From contig NW_003314265.1 of the NCBI RefSeq assembly GCF_000143415.4, positions 1,570,446 to 1,634,445 on the forward strand: a DNA stretch of 64,000 nt, read 5' to 3'. The first letter of the stretch is position 1; each line of letters starts with the position of its first letter. Shown here in pieces: positions 1 through 12,694 of this stretch. A model generated the notes under the pieces. The model saw only the letters and a list, made by a program, of their open reading frames with translations. It had not been told where the DNA came from and did no database searches. The DNA is from Selaginella moellendorffii. Taxonomy: Eukaryota; Streptophyta; Lycopodiopsida; Selaginellales; Selaginellaceae. A program made the position numbers and the translations under genes.

Positions 1-119
1 TGCTCTTCGTTCTTGTGTTCTTCCGTTGCTCTCCATCCCCACGAATTCTACAGTGATGCTGCTCCGGTGAGCAGCGAAGGAAGAGAAATCGGTGGCAGTG
101 GAATGCGGAGGAGATCAAA

Positions 120-1496
120 ATGGGTGGCGTCTCCAACACCATCACCACCACTGCCACCATCACCACCACCACCAACAACAAGTGCTTCTCCTCCGATTCC
201 ACGCTCGTGAATCCTCCTCCTCCCCCACCACCTCCGCCACCACCGTCCTCCGCCGCCGCGCTGGATCTCAACAGCCCGCCGCCCAGCCGCCTCAGCAGCC
301 GCGCGAGCAGCAGCAGCAGCAGCAGCAGCAGTCCCCCGCGGAGTATCGGCGGCGGCGGCGGCGTAGTGGCGGAGGCCGAGCCTAGCACCGCCAACGGTGG
401 CGGCGCTGCCAGTGGCGGTACCTGTCAGGCCGCGAAGAAGCCCGCCTCGCCGGTGGCTGCCGAGGCGGAGGCCATCAAGCAGCAGCTCGCCGCCACCACT
501 TTCATCCAGGCGGACGTTCTCACGTTCCGCGAGGTCGTCCAGAAGCACACGGGCGCCGCGGAGGATGCCCAGGACAAGATGCCCGTCACCGTCCCCGCGA
601 GGCAATCCGGCGGATCCAAAAACCACCACCAACACCAGCAGCACCAGCAGCAGCAGCAGCAGCAAATCGCTTCCCAGCCCGCGGATCCGCCGGGCAATGC
701 GGTAGCAACGTCGGCGGCGGGACCGGGAGCGGTACCGCACGGTACCGCCGGCGGCATGCCGCTGCGGCGCCACATGTCGCGGCTGCACGAGCGCAAGCAG
801 AACAACCTGCGCAACCTGGATATCAACCGCGGGTCGCCCTTCAAGCGCACCGGCTGCTCGCCCCGCGGCTCCGACGTGTCGCCCAAGCTCGTCTACAGCG
901 ACGCGCTGCACACCGCCGCCGCCGCCGCGGGCGGGCTCCTCCCCAGCCCCGTCACGCCGCTCTCCTCCGAGGCCTCGTTCGAGACGAGCAATCCCCAGCG
1001 GCCGCACCACCACTTGCAGCCGCCGCTCACGCCCACCGAGCTCCTCCGCCAGAGCTTCGATCGGAGCTTGCATTGCAGCGATGATCTCAAGTCTCCACCG
1101 CCGCCGCCACCCCCGCCGCCGCCGGTCCACCACCAGCCAAACGGGATCGTGGCGTCGCCAGCGGCCAACGGTGGCGGCGTTTTCGAGCGCTTCCCATTCC
1201 ACCACCACGGTATGATTCTCCATACCCAGCAGCAGCAGCAGCCGCAAGCGGTGGTGGCGACTCATCTCCAGCTCGGAAATCCTCACCACCTCCACCACCA
1301 CCCCGCGGCCGCCGCTCACCATCTCCACCACCACCACGTCGCCGCCACCAATCAACACTTTGTCTACGAGCACCACCACCAGCAGTTCCAGGAGATCCAG
1401 CACCACCAACAGTTCCAGCACCACCATCTCCAGCGGGAGCCCGAGCTCTTGGATCTCTTCCCGGTCCACGCCACAAGCTTCAAGGATCGATCATAG
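120..1496 (+). CDS. VQ motif-containing protein
   Basis: Single-exon gene of 458 aa. The diagnostic VQ motif is FREVVQKHTG at about residues 136-145, preceded by TTFIQADVLT, as in plant VQ proteins. These are nuclear transcriptional co-regulators that bind WRKY factors and are often MAP-kinase targets. The rest is low complexity: proline runs, poly-Ser, Gly, and Gln/His-rich C-terminal stretches, with many SP and TP sites such as SPVTPLSSEASF and PPLTPTELL, resembling the MAPK-substrate VQ subgroup (inference). The ATG at 120 is the first in this frame giving the full N-terminus. A 473-aa open frame on the opposite strand is a by-product of the repetitive, GC-rich codons. The protein is longer than typical VQ proteins (100-300 aa) because of the homopolymer tracts. 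Confidence 0.85.
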   Translation: MGGVSNTITTTATITTTTNNKCFSSDSTLVNPPPPPPPPPPPSSAAALDLNSPPPSRLSSRASSSSSSSSSPPRSIGGGGGVVAEAEPSTANGGGAASGGTCQAAKKPASPVAAEAEAIKQQLAATTFIQADVLTFREVVQKHTGAAEDAQDKMPVTVPARQSGGSKNHHQHQQHQQQQQQQIASQPADPPGNAVATSAAGPGAVPHGTAGGMPLRRHMSRLHERKQNNLRNLDINRGSPFKRTGCSPRGSDVSPKLVYSDALHTAAAAAGGLLPSPVTPLSSEASFETSNPQRPHHHLQPPLTPTELLRQSFDRSLHCSDDLKSPPPPPPPPPPVHHQPNGIVASPAANGGGVFERFPFHHHGMILHTQQQQQPQAVVATHLQLGNPHHLHHHPAAAAHHLHHHHVAATNQHFVYEHHHQQFQEIQHHQQFQHHHLQREPELLDLFPVHATSFKDRS

Positions 1497-2857
1497 CAGA
1501 GCGTCAAATTCTTATTTTTGTTTTGGAAGAACTTTGGTCTCAGGAGAAGCAAAGGGAGGGTTTCGATCTTCCAAGAGGAAGTTAGAAAGCATATGCCGCT
1601 TGTGGGCATCTTTGAAATATTTTACCACCATCAATTTCACTCACAACTCGCTTCTTTGCTTTCGTTTTTTTGTCATTGTTTTCGTTTCCTTTTGTCTCCC
1701 TTCGAAAGGTTCTGGGTTTTATGGTCTTCTCGTTGAATTGGTTTCGTCTTTTTTTCCTTCGTCCAAAAATTCATTGGCCACTCCTCTAGAAGCTCCCAAA
1801 ACTTCCACTGGCATTTGGACCAGCGCGGAGTAAGCTTGTCAACTTGGTCTTGTTTTTGTTGCTTGCTTGGCGTGTTTGCTTCTTCTTTTCCACCTCGTTG
1901 CTGTCCCTCGTTTGCTCGCTTCGCATTGCCTTCTCCAGTGTATTCCCTTGTTTGATCGTTTTGCATTGCCTTCTCCGCTGGATCGAGCAGAGACTTTTCT
2001 TTCCAGGAGCGTTTTAGCGCTGGCTTTGCGTCGTCGTGCCTTGTGTGAGTGTGTGGAGCCGGGCAGGTCGAGCAGGCTTGTCCGATGCATTGCATTTCCA
2101 CCCCAGGAAGTGAAAACGAGTGCCACAGTGCTCAGGAGGTCCTTCCTGGTGTGCCACAAATGCTGGATTGATTGGATCGTTTTGCGGGAGAAAGAGAGAG
2201 AGAGAGCCTTATCTCCACGGGATAAAAGCGCAGAGCCGCTCATTGGCCCAAAATAAATGTGTCTGCAAGCCTAGGAGAAAAAAAAAAGTGAAAAGGAATC
2301 CAATGATGTAAAAAACTCTTACCGCGAGGGGAGTGGAGTGCGATCGAGGCTGGAAGTTCAAACGTTATTTAGAGAGTGAACAGAAAACCAGGAGAAAAGA
2401 GGGAAAAAATCCTTGCCTCTTTCTTCCAGACCTGTTGAGATTCTGTAGCGAGCCCCAGATATAAGCATTTTGGCAGGAGGCGTTGTAGAGTGTTGATATG
2501 GACGGCAGCCGAGAATCTCTCGTACTTTTCACTTTGGGTGCTCGTAATCTCTGCTTGATCTCTGCCCTGCGAGCAAATCTTTGCATTTGGAAGCGGTTAG
2601 AAAAGATCTCGCAGAGCTAAGCAAGCGTTCCTCTGGTAAAAAAAAAGTATAGGGAAGTAAAAAAAAGCATGAGCACAAGATAGAGCTCGTTAGCGACGAG
2701 AATATACAAAGCCCATAGAAGCTACACAGACCAGACAGTATCACAAAGGTACCACCTGATGTCCTGTAGCCAAAACGATGGTGCCAAGCATCATCAAATC
2801 ACCAAAGTTTGTCGTCGTCGTCGATCCCTGTTACTACCTAGAGAAGTTTTCCTTCGA
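1497..2857. other. Intergenic: 3' end of VQ gene to 3' end of NOI gene
   Basis: About 1.36 kb between convergent genes. It is T-rich after the VQ stop (likely 3' UTR) and has a short GA run near 2190-2210 and A-runs near 2280 and 2640. Open frames here have no recognisable domain or splice structure. No further gene is supported. Confidence 0.5.
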
Positions 2858-3563
2858 TCACGTTTCCGCGGCTCCGAAGCAGCAATACCATTTCTTCTGC
2901 ATCAAAACACGATCAGCTATACGGCTGGGAAGAGGGAAAAGAGAGCTTTGCATTACATTGGACGAGGACCGGTCCGGATTGTTCTTGTACAGCTCGCTGT
3001 CGTTCTTCACGGGGGACGCCGGTCGGCCACCGGATCCGGCTCGCTTCTCGTCTCTGGCTTTGTTGAAGATGATGGTGAATCCATCGGCCGAGGAGGGATC
3101 TTTTGGATCCCAGGCACCGAATTTTGGTAGCGGTGGCCCCTGTCCCTTCTCCTGTTGAGAAACGACGCTAAGTTATAACTATGGCTCGCTAGAGCACGAA
3201 GGAAGAATTAAAAAAAGAGATTTTTACCTGGTCTTCCTGCATGGGATTGGCTCTCATTCGACTCCGCCCGGGTGTGGAGGGCGCAAAGTTATTGCCACCT
3301 TCGTTCTTCTTCTCCCATGCAGGAGATCCTGTCGACGTTCTATTGCTGCTGCTGTGGTTTCTTACTTGCGGGTGGAGAGGCGAGCGCTCGGTGCTGCTTT
3401 GCCTCCGCGAGGAATGGTCCAAGTGCCGGCGCACATCACTCTGGTCCTTCTTCTACCACAGAAGAAAAGACAATCAATCACTCGAAAAACCACTCTGTTC
3501 AATCCATCCATCCAGCGGCATTTGCCCCGCCGTCGCGGATTGGACGAAATTACTTACAGCCAT
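2858..3563 (-). CDS. RIN4/NOI-domain protein
   Basis: Four-exon minus-strand gene, join of 2858-2896, 2957-3151, 3228-3452, 3558-3563, giving 154 aa. The NOI domain is in the third exon: [18 protein letters not shown] followed by [13 protein letters not shown], the PxFGxW and Y/FTxxFxxAR signature of plant RIN4-like proteins. The last exon encodes only [12 protein letters not shown], a basic and double-cysteine tail matching the acylation site that tethers NOI proteins to the plasma membrane. RIN4 proteins are immune regulators targeted by pathogen effectors and kinases. This one has a single C-terminal NOI domain after a basic Ser/His-rich region, so it is a short NOI protein rather than a two-domain RIN4. 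The first coding exon is only Met-Ala before a GTAAGT donor. Introns are 60, 76 and 105 nt. Confidence 0.88.
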
Positions 3564-3957
3564 GGCGGAGAAGAATGCTCGATCGACCCTCCCACTCGCT
3601 ACAACGCGCCGAGACAATCCGCCGCTGCTGCCCTAGGAGACGGCATTCCAGTGGGAGAGAGACCTAGAGGCAGCTGATCTAGAGAGGCCAGATCCAGCTA
3701 GAATGCTGGCACTTGGGCGCCCCGCCGTGGCTGAGATCGCCGTGCCCTAGGCGAGAGATAGCCGAGCGAGCACCACCTCGTTCCACATCCTAGGCAAACT
3801 AATAGATGACCTAAAGACGGGATTGCCAAGAAACAAGACGACAGGGCACCTGTACGAAAGGCTCTCGACTAGCAAAGTTAATGAACGGGAGATAATTTAA
3901 TCTCTCTAGATATTTAAAAAAGAGATAGAATATTCCTTCCTATCATATTTACACTGT
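3564..3957. other. Spacer between NOI gene promoter and COBRA-like gene 3' end
   Basis: About 390 bp that must hold both the promoter and leader of the minus-strand NOI gene and the 3' UTR of the minus-strand COBRA-like gene. No TATA box or other clear element is visible. Confidence 0.4.
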
Positions 3958-5582
3958 TTAGAGTATCAAAGCCAACAAAACTGGGAGGACGAGAGCTTTC
4001 CAAGCGAGAGTTTGGCGATGGATGGCCGCGCTGGGAAGAAAGGGATACGAGTGAGGAGGCGGCAAAACGCATTCTTCGCCATTGAAATACACCCTGCGGG
4101 GAAATGCCCAGCCTTTGTCCAGAGTGAAGCTGGGATCCTTTTGGAAGAGGAGCTCCGACTGGACGTTTCCAACGGGGCCGGCAGTGAGGAGTTCGTCGTT
4201 GTAGTAGCGGATCCCCCAAAACATCGCTGTGTCATCTGGAAATCACCACTCAAGTTACTGATCAAGAGCGATGGAGCGAGAGGGAAAAAGGAAAGCTTAC
4301 TAGTGCGTCCTCGCGGCAAGCTCATGTAGTTGAAGCTGAATGCCGAGGTGAGGTTGTCCAGGTTGGGGTGCTGGACGACGACGTTCCACTGCGTGTGGTT
4401 CTTCCGGAGGCTCCTGTTGATGATGGTGAGCTTGGCTCGCCAGTAGTCGTAGTAGTTCGTCTTTACGTGCCAGTGGATCTTCACCGGGCACATATCGGTG
4501 GAGCAGTAAAGCTCTGGTGGATCTCTAGTCCTGCCCGTGCTATAGCCCGGGGAGTTCATATAGGCAGAGCTCCTGAGAGTAGCATAAGAACAATCAAGGC
4601 CTGGGAAGAAAAGTTCCAAAAGCTTACATTTGCATGCACATCGGCTGGGCATTTTGGATCGGCTGTGTCGCGTTGTAGGAGCACTGGCACGCACAAGTCG
4701 GGCAAGGAACGATCGTCGCGTTGTAAAAAGCCGAGTAAGAAACGCAGCAAGATGGTGCTCGCTGAGCCACGGCCTGGGAGTACCTACAGGTAACATTCCA
4801 AGTCACTGCCACACAACCAAGTCAGTCTGGAATTCCCTGAAGAAACTCCAGTTCCAAGCACTTACTCAAGGCTTGAGTCGCTCGACGATGATCCGGAGTG
4901 AAAAACAAGCTCCCGTTCACTCTCCTGGGAGAAGAGCACTCGTAGCCGGGCCCGGGAGCGCCGAGAAGGAAGCTCTTGGGAGGAGAAGTTGTGTCGCTCA
5001 CATTGCTGGACTGGCCAACCGTGAGCTGAAAGCTCGCCACTGAATTCTCCGGGTCTTGGAGAAGCGAGCTCAGCACACCATTCCTACAGCAGTTGGCCGA
5101 CTTCATGCTGGCAGGAGCTTCCGGGAGCAAATCCACAATGGTCGGGCTTTGAAGGCAGCAGTGCGGGATTGTTCCATGGAACTTGGAGCAATCTCCTTGA
5201 TACGTTGCCTGAGCTCCAACCATTCCCCAGATCACTTCTCCTCCTTGCCACGTCCATCCCAGAGTCCATCCCGGCGATTCTATGTGGCGATAGCGCTGGT
5301 AGTTTATGATCGATACTAGAGCCTGTGAGGATCACAGTAAGTCTAGAAACGAGAAGAAAATCTTCGATCTGTTCGATCTACCTGGTATCCATCTGATGTC
5401 CAGCTGATGATATCCCATTTCAGAGTGATATTTCCTTCCGGATCGAGAGGATCGAATGCTTGGACTGGAGAGAAGAGGGAGGAATAGGAAAATCTCGCTA
5501 GGGCTTATCACGTACCTCGATCACACAAGAGGATCAGCGCGGCGAGCAAGGCGGGCGCCGAAATTCCAAGCCTGGATCCCAT
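3958..5582 (-). CDS. COBRA-like GPI-anchored protein
   Basis: Six exons, join of 3958-4235, 4301-4572, 4628-4805, 4866-5322, 5382-5458, 5516-5582, giving 442 aa. The N-terminus is a signal peptide (MGSRLGISAPALLAALILL). The next exon reads AFDPLDPEGNITLKWDI and WTSDGY, the start of the COBRA domain. The family's CCVS motif is present as CCVSYSAFYNATIVPCPTC, with conserved cysteines around it, and the C-terminus has GPVGNVQSE, LDKGWAFP and a terminal hydrophobic segment (ALVLPVLLALIL) typical of GPI attachment. COBRA proteins sit on the outer plasma membrane and in the wall and guide cellulose microfibril deposition and oriented cell expansion. Several NxT/S sites fit a secreted glycoprotein. 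Introns are 54-65 nt and all phases match. Confidence 0.92.
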
Positions 5583-5763
5583 CCACTAGACAATGCGCGA
5601 TCCCGCGGCGAAGAATCGGTGAAAAATGGGAGGAGCGCGCCATCTCCATGCAACTCCCGCTACTCTCTCCCTCTATTTTTCTTTGGCAGTGCTATAATAA
5701 CCAGTGATTTAAACTTTCACCTTTTTCGATTAAGATGTAATTAATATAGTAATTAATACAGGT

Positions 5764-8393
5764 TTAAAACTCCGCGAACTCCAGCTCATGCGGCATGAAG
5801 TCTTCCGTGGTTCTAAAGCTTTTGTCGGGAGAGTAGTAGCAGAGATTAGTAACTTGGCTTGTGTACAAGCACGCGAATCGTTCCACCTACAAGGAAAACG
5901 CGAACGAAAACGATGGAGATGGATTGAAAAACTTTGGATGGAACCCAAACCTGGTGAGCAAATCGGGAGTTTTGATAGCCAGTTTTCATGAGCTGTCCCC
6001 AGACGCTATGGAACTGGAGAGACGACAGAAAATTTGAGCCAGGGATGAGTTGGAGCGAAGTTTTGAGTACCTTTTGGTGGAGATCTTTGTGTGTTTGGCG
6101 CTGAAGATCTCGGATGGAGTCCCTGTCCTGCTGTAAAGACTTGGCTCTCGTTAAGAGCTCTTCTTCATTCTGGTGTTCTAGCCTGAAAGAAGAGTTTTAC
6201 TGGTGTTTATGGAATGGTTTTCCAGATAAGAGCCCACCTGAGCTTCCACTTTGCACGCTGGAGCAGGTCTTCTAATTCCTCGCGCTTTCGACGGAATTTG
6301 CGAAACTCCTGAGGCAGACTTGTGCATTTAATGGAAACTTGTGACCGTAATTCACGACTTACTTTTTGAAGCTTGAGGTTCTGTTTCAGTAGCTCCAGCT
6401 CACTCTCAAGCTCCGGAATGACAAGCATCGTTCTCCACCCTATTACAATCTGCATAAGTTTTTCGCGATTGAAGACTATTCACTCGTTGAGGAGTATCTT
6501 ACCAAGTTGTTTCTTGCTCCGCAAGATGTCTCCGTAGATGTGGTCACCTACATACAGCACCTATTCGCCAATAATGAATCAGTATCTTTACAAAAAACTT
6601 AAAGCACAGATTGCGGCTACCTGGGCCCCTGCCTCGATGGCTAGCAGTTTATGTAGGTGTGCAACTCCTCCTCCCTGTTTTACAAAGCCAAAATCATCCA
6701 GATTAAGAAAAAAAATAAGAAACTGATTCAGCGTACTTGAAAAGCTCTGCAGTGCTGACTGTTCTTCTTCTTTTGAGTTTCCAGGCCAACTCCCAAACCG
6801 CCAACCTGAGGTGACAATCAGAATCATTACTCTCGAAAAACACAAGGATCACACACCTGCATGAGAGGCGTTCCGTTGTCTGTGTTCTGGAGCATCCCAG
6901 TTTCGATGTCAACCTCGAAAAGAGGGGCTCGATTGCTATCAGCAAAAAAAGCAGGCTTTGCGCTGAGCAGGAGTAGTAGTACATTAGAACAAGAAACAAT
7001 GAAAACAATGGAGCTAGCACACCTGCCAGTAATGACAAGGTCAAAATAGGAAAGCCATTCGTCGTCTCGAGGTACACCTTCGTTACCAGTCTTTCCACAT
7101 AAATAGTTCATAACCACGTGTGTGTAGTCCCAGAGGCTGCAACAGCGCTCACATTCGCTACAATCTTAGAAAAAAGGTAAAGGTACCTGTTTGTTACGAG
7201 AAAAGTCATGCGGCCAGAGTCTCGCAGCATTTTAAACATTGGGACCAGCAGCGGATCTTCGTGGATATATCTGTGAAGTTTTTCAAAGGAATCAGAATAA
7301 AAGTTAAGTGGGGAGAACAGTACTCACTTTCCAGGGTCAAGAGAAACAGCTTGCTTAAGTGTGCCATCACGGTGGCACAAGTCCACAGCAGACCGTACAT
7401 CTTTGTAAATCTGGGCATAACTGTGGAAACAAAATACATGAGCGTTCTTCAAAGGATCACAACTTCGCTTTACCTTGGTACAAGCATGCCATCCTCAGAA
7501 TGAATGCTGGAGATCACAACGGAATAAGTACAGAAGCAGACAATGATTACAAGTCGTACTCTTTTGCCGGAAGCTTGCTAGGAGAACTATCTCTGTACTC
7601 AACGAGCTGCGCAAAAAGATATGCTTCCGCCAAGGAGAAGAGGGTGTCGATAAGCGCATAGTCAGGTTCGTCGTAGGCTTCACGGGACAGTGTGTTCCCA
7701 TAAGTAGCCATTCTCTCTTCACGGGGTAATTCTCGAAACCCATGGTAGGCAACCTTGACGTACTTGTGACGATCCATCTGCGGATGCATTGTCAAGAGTT
7801 ATAAACAAAATGGAAGCTGGGGGAAATCAAAGTATACTTTCAGAACGTTGCCTCGCCTTTTATCCAGAACTAGACCTCTGATCATATATTTCCAGTCGAA
7901 TGTCCATTGCAACAGCTGCAAATTGGAGCATTTAGTAACAGGTGAACATATAAAAACTGTAAGGAGATTTTGGGACGAGAGCACGAACATCAGTGGGATA
8001 GCCGAGATTGTAGACCAGCTTTTTGACCGTTCCCTGGTAAGCAAGAACCTCAAACGTATCTGGCTTGTACTGTGCGAGAGTGTAATCCATATCGAAGCCA
8101 ACAGCCACAATGCTCTTCATATTTAAGGACCTGTTGCAAAAAATATGCTTGCTGGAATCCACAACTCCATTCCACTTGGAAGAAGCCCATGTCAAGGGAT
8201 GCTCCTCCGCCAAGTAGCACGACGGCGAGTTTAGAGGCTCCCTGGGAAACGGGGACAATTCCCAGTCCAAATCACCGTTTGGCACAGGAGAAACTGGAAA
8301 TTCAGGATCGAGAGCGTGAGCCACAGAGATTTCCTATCGGAATTTCAAACCTGTGACGCCTAGATCCGGGCGCTTGAACTTCGGAAGCGCCAT
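5764..8393 (-). CDS. HAD-superfamily cytosolic purine 5'-nucleotidase
   Basis: Seventeen exons, join of 5764-5886, 5951-6013, 6071-6182, 6238-6308, 6363-6439, 6503-6560, 6621-6674, 6737-6805, 6857-6962, 7023-7136, 7187-7270, 7328-7420, 7474-7506, 7551-7777, 7838-7915, 7989-8293, 8351-8393; 569 aa. HAD motif I is VGFDMDYTLAQYKPDTFE (nucleophile Asp, D-x-D-x-T). The acidic motif IV is in VLYVGDHIYGDI. Other family blocks include IRGLVLDKRRGN, FSLAEAYLFAQLV, HEDPLLVPMF and the C-terminus DFMPHELEF. The family dephosphorylates IMP/GMP-type nucleotides. A central heptad-like stretch (LESELELLKQNLKL) looks coiled-coil. The start was chosen at 8393 because MALPKFKRPDLGVT then joins in phase through a 57-nt intron; the frame upstream of exon 2 is closed by a stop. 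Introns are very small throughout. Confidence 0.93.
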
Positions 8394-10564
<2,171 letters not shown>

Positions 10565-10639
10565 GAAAGAATCGTTTGCATCGAAGAGTGAGGATTTCAA
10601 TCAAGCTAGTGTTGAAAACCTTTTGTTCTAGATGTTTGC

Positions 10640-10960
10640 AAAGCTTTCGTACCATCTTTCTCCAACTTTGGTACCATCTCTCCATGAAACAAAACTTTGT
10701 CACCATCCTTCTTCCATGAAACAAAACTTTGGTATCATCTCACCATGAAACAAAACTTTGCCTCCATGAAACATCTCTCCATGAAACAAAATGTTGGTAC
10801 CATCTCTCCATGAAACAAAACTTTCATGAAAACAAACTATGGTACCATCTTTTTCCAAGAAACATAACTTTGGTATCATCTCTCCATCTGTCTCCATGAA
10901 ACAAAACTATGATATCCAAGAAACAGCTTTGGTATGAAACAAAACGTTGCCACCATCTTT
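10640..10960 (+). repeat. Degenerate tandem repeat, about 28-nt unit
   Basis: Starting about 80 bp after the tubulin stop, a unit close to ccatgaaacaaaactttgg followed by taccatctct is repeated about ten times with point changes and truncated units. It is A/C-rich on the plus strand and runs to about 10960, next to the 3' end of the opposing helicase-like gene. Open frames across it on the minus strand (with recurring FHGEM) are the repeat itself, not a protein. Confidence 0.8.
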
Positions 10961-10971
10961 TCTTGATAAGA

Positions 10972-12405
10972 TCAAACAAGAATCTTGGGTGGTCTTTTAA
11001 TTCCAAACGATGCTGAGGAGGCCTGGAATAGAAGCCATAGTTTAGAGTTTTTCATAAAATTCTTCCGGCCAACCTGTGGATCAAGGTTTTTCACGTTGAA
11101 GATCGCTTTGTGAGGATTTGATGCGTAGGCGTGGAAGTAAGATCTGTATCCTTCGGTCGAGAGCTGGTGTATGCGAAAGTTCTTCTGTACCAGCTTCTCC
11201 TGTAGGGAATACGAAAGATATGAGAGAATTTTTACCAAGATAAGAGGACCCCACGCACCATCTGCGACTGCAAAATCCCGGTTTTGATATCGGAGAACTC
11301 GCACTGAAGAAAAGAATCGCTATCCCGGACACCCTGATGGAGCGCGGAGCAAGAGGAAAAGTAAGCACGGACGATCATGAGTAAAGTTCCGTGGATCGTA
11401 TCACTCACTTTAAGGAAACTGATCTCCTGCGGGAGGAGGAAGAGCAGGCCTCTATTATTGCCCCCTTGTTGCTGTCCCGGTCGCTGCTTGTACTTCTGCA
11501 ATGGGCGATCGCACTCGAGATTTAGAAAGGATGCACTTTTTCTTTGTTCTTTGAAGCGTCAAAGCATACCTCTACGTCATCCGGAGGCTCAAATTGCAGA
11601 ATCCAGTCCTGTAGGTGAGAGCAAAGGTGTGGTGTCAGGCAGAGATCGGACAAGTAACATAAGCTTCTAGATCGGTCACTCTCGAAAAGAGAAAAGAAAA
11701 AGGAAAAGTATGAGAAAGAAGCCACACGGCATAGAAAGCAACTAAAAGAGTGGCCTGCTCCAACACAAAGAACAAAGTGGAGGAATGGTCCAAAACACAC
11801 ACACACACACACACACATTTACGTTTCATCTAGATCGAACCAGACGAACAAAGCAAATAAAAAGAAAAAGGAAGAGAGGAGAGATTTACGTACCACTGGA
11901 GGGATGATCAAACCGTAGAAGACAGCATCCGTGGTAAGTAGCAAACCCCTGTCGGCATCCCGGAATTGGTCGATAGTGCTGCGCGCTTTGGCATCGTCTA
12001 GCTTTTCGTGAATGGAGAGGTTTGGTATACCCAGCGCGATAAGGACTTGGTTGTGGAACAGTAGCGAGCGATAAGTTGAGAAGATGACGACAATCTTCCA
12101 CACACAAAAACAAAACAGTTAAAACCTCTTCGTTGCGAGCGAGGAGAAAAAATAAATCTCTGGAGAGAGAGGGAGTAGCTTACCTTCTTCTTGAGATTCT
12201 TCTTCAAGAATGTAGCAAGGAGCCCGAAGCGCTGATCGCCAGGCGCAATGCAGTAGAATCCTCTCGCGGACGAGTTCTTCGATTGCGCTGCCGCCGGATC
12301 GCCGCTTAGCAGCGGCTCTGGATCACAAGGATTTACCTTCTGGATCGCGTTCTTCTTCTTCTTCCTCCTATCCTCGTCTTGGACGATCACGTGCCCTCTC
12401 TTCAT
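10972..12405 (-). CDS. RecA2-only DEAD-box helicase-like protein (Has1/DDX18 type, degenerate)
   Basis: Seven exons, all split between codons: join of 10972-11022, 11074-11199, 11259-11333, 11409-11495, 11570-11608, 11894-12094, 12184-12405; 266 aa. A lysine-rich N-terminus is followed directly by the second RecA domain: RFGLLATFLKKNLKKK, FHNQVLIALG, and GLLLTTDAVFYGLIIPPV, then the DUF4217-like tail KLVQKNFRIHQLSTEGYRSY and IKRPPKIL, as in Has1/DDX18 nucleolar rRNA helicases. The whole first RecA domain (Q motif, Walker A, DEAD, SAT) is absent. Motif V is eroded (AARGLDIP expected, VFYGLIIP seen) and the HRxGRxxR motif VI is replaced by KYKQRPGQQQGGNN. ATP-driven unwinding is therefore not expected. 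The frame is open and every splice junction is intact, so it may still be expressed. Confidence 0.75.
11794..11817. repeat. (CA)n microsatellite
   Basis: An uninterrupted CA dinucleotide run inside the 285-nt intron (11609-11893) of the helicase-like gene. That intron is far larger than its neighbours. Confidence 0.9.
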
Positions 12406-12419
12406 CGAGGAACGATAAA

Positions 12420-12443
12420 CCCTAGAATTTAGAAATTCTAGGG
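12420..12443. repeat. Perfect 11-bp inverted repeat
   Basis: ccctagaattt, a 2-nt spacer (ag), then aaattctaggg. It lies 15 bp upstream of the helicase-like start codon in the spacer shared with the RING-H2 gene and overlaps a telo-box-like aaaccctag. Confidence 0.8.
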
Positions 12444-12694
12444 CACCGTGGAAGTCGGCGGTTCGATTCCTTGCCGCCACGTAAAGAGGTCCGGGGATCG
12501 AATCGCGTGGGCGCGGCCGCCCCGGTCCCATTCTTGCTGTTCACTGCTGCGCCCAGATCTAATCACTGGCGCTCTGGCGCGATGGAGCACGGGAGGAGAA
12601 GGAGGAGCCACCGGCGATTCTTGGAGTGAAAATCTCGAATCCCTCTCACAGGTCTGTAGGCTAGGAGCTCGGATCGAACAAGCAAGCGGCGGCT

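Noticed and set aside
48..1469. 473-aa open frame antisense to the VQ gene
   Set aside because: It is made of Leu/Val/Arg/Gly-rich low complexity that mirrors the repetitive codons of the sense gene. No domain is present.
10700..10897. Open frame with repeated FHGEM in the tubulin 3' flank
   Set aside because: It is a translation of the tandem repeat.
12430..12490. ggttcgattcc looking like a tRNA B box
   Set aside because: The flanks do not pair into a T arm and no D arm or anticodon arm fits upstream on either strand.
12406..12531. Longer N-terminus for the helicase-like gene (start at 12531)
   Set aside because: It would read through the palindrome and leader and adds no family sequence. 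The Met at 12405 begins a typical lysine-rich start.
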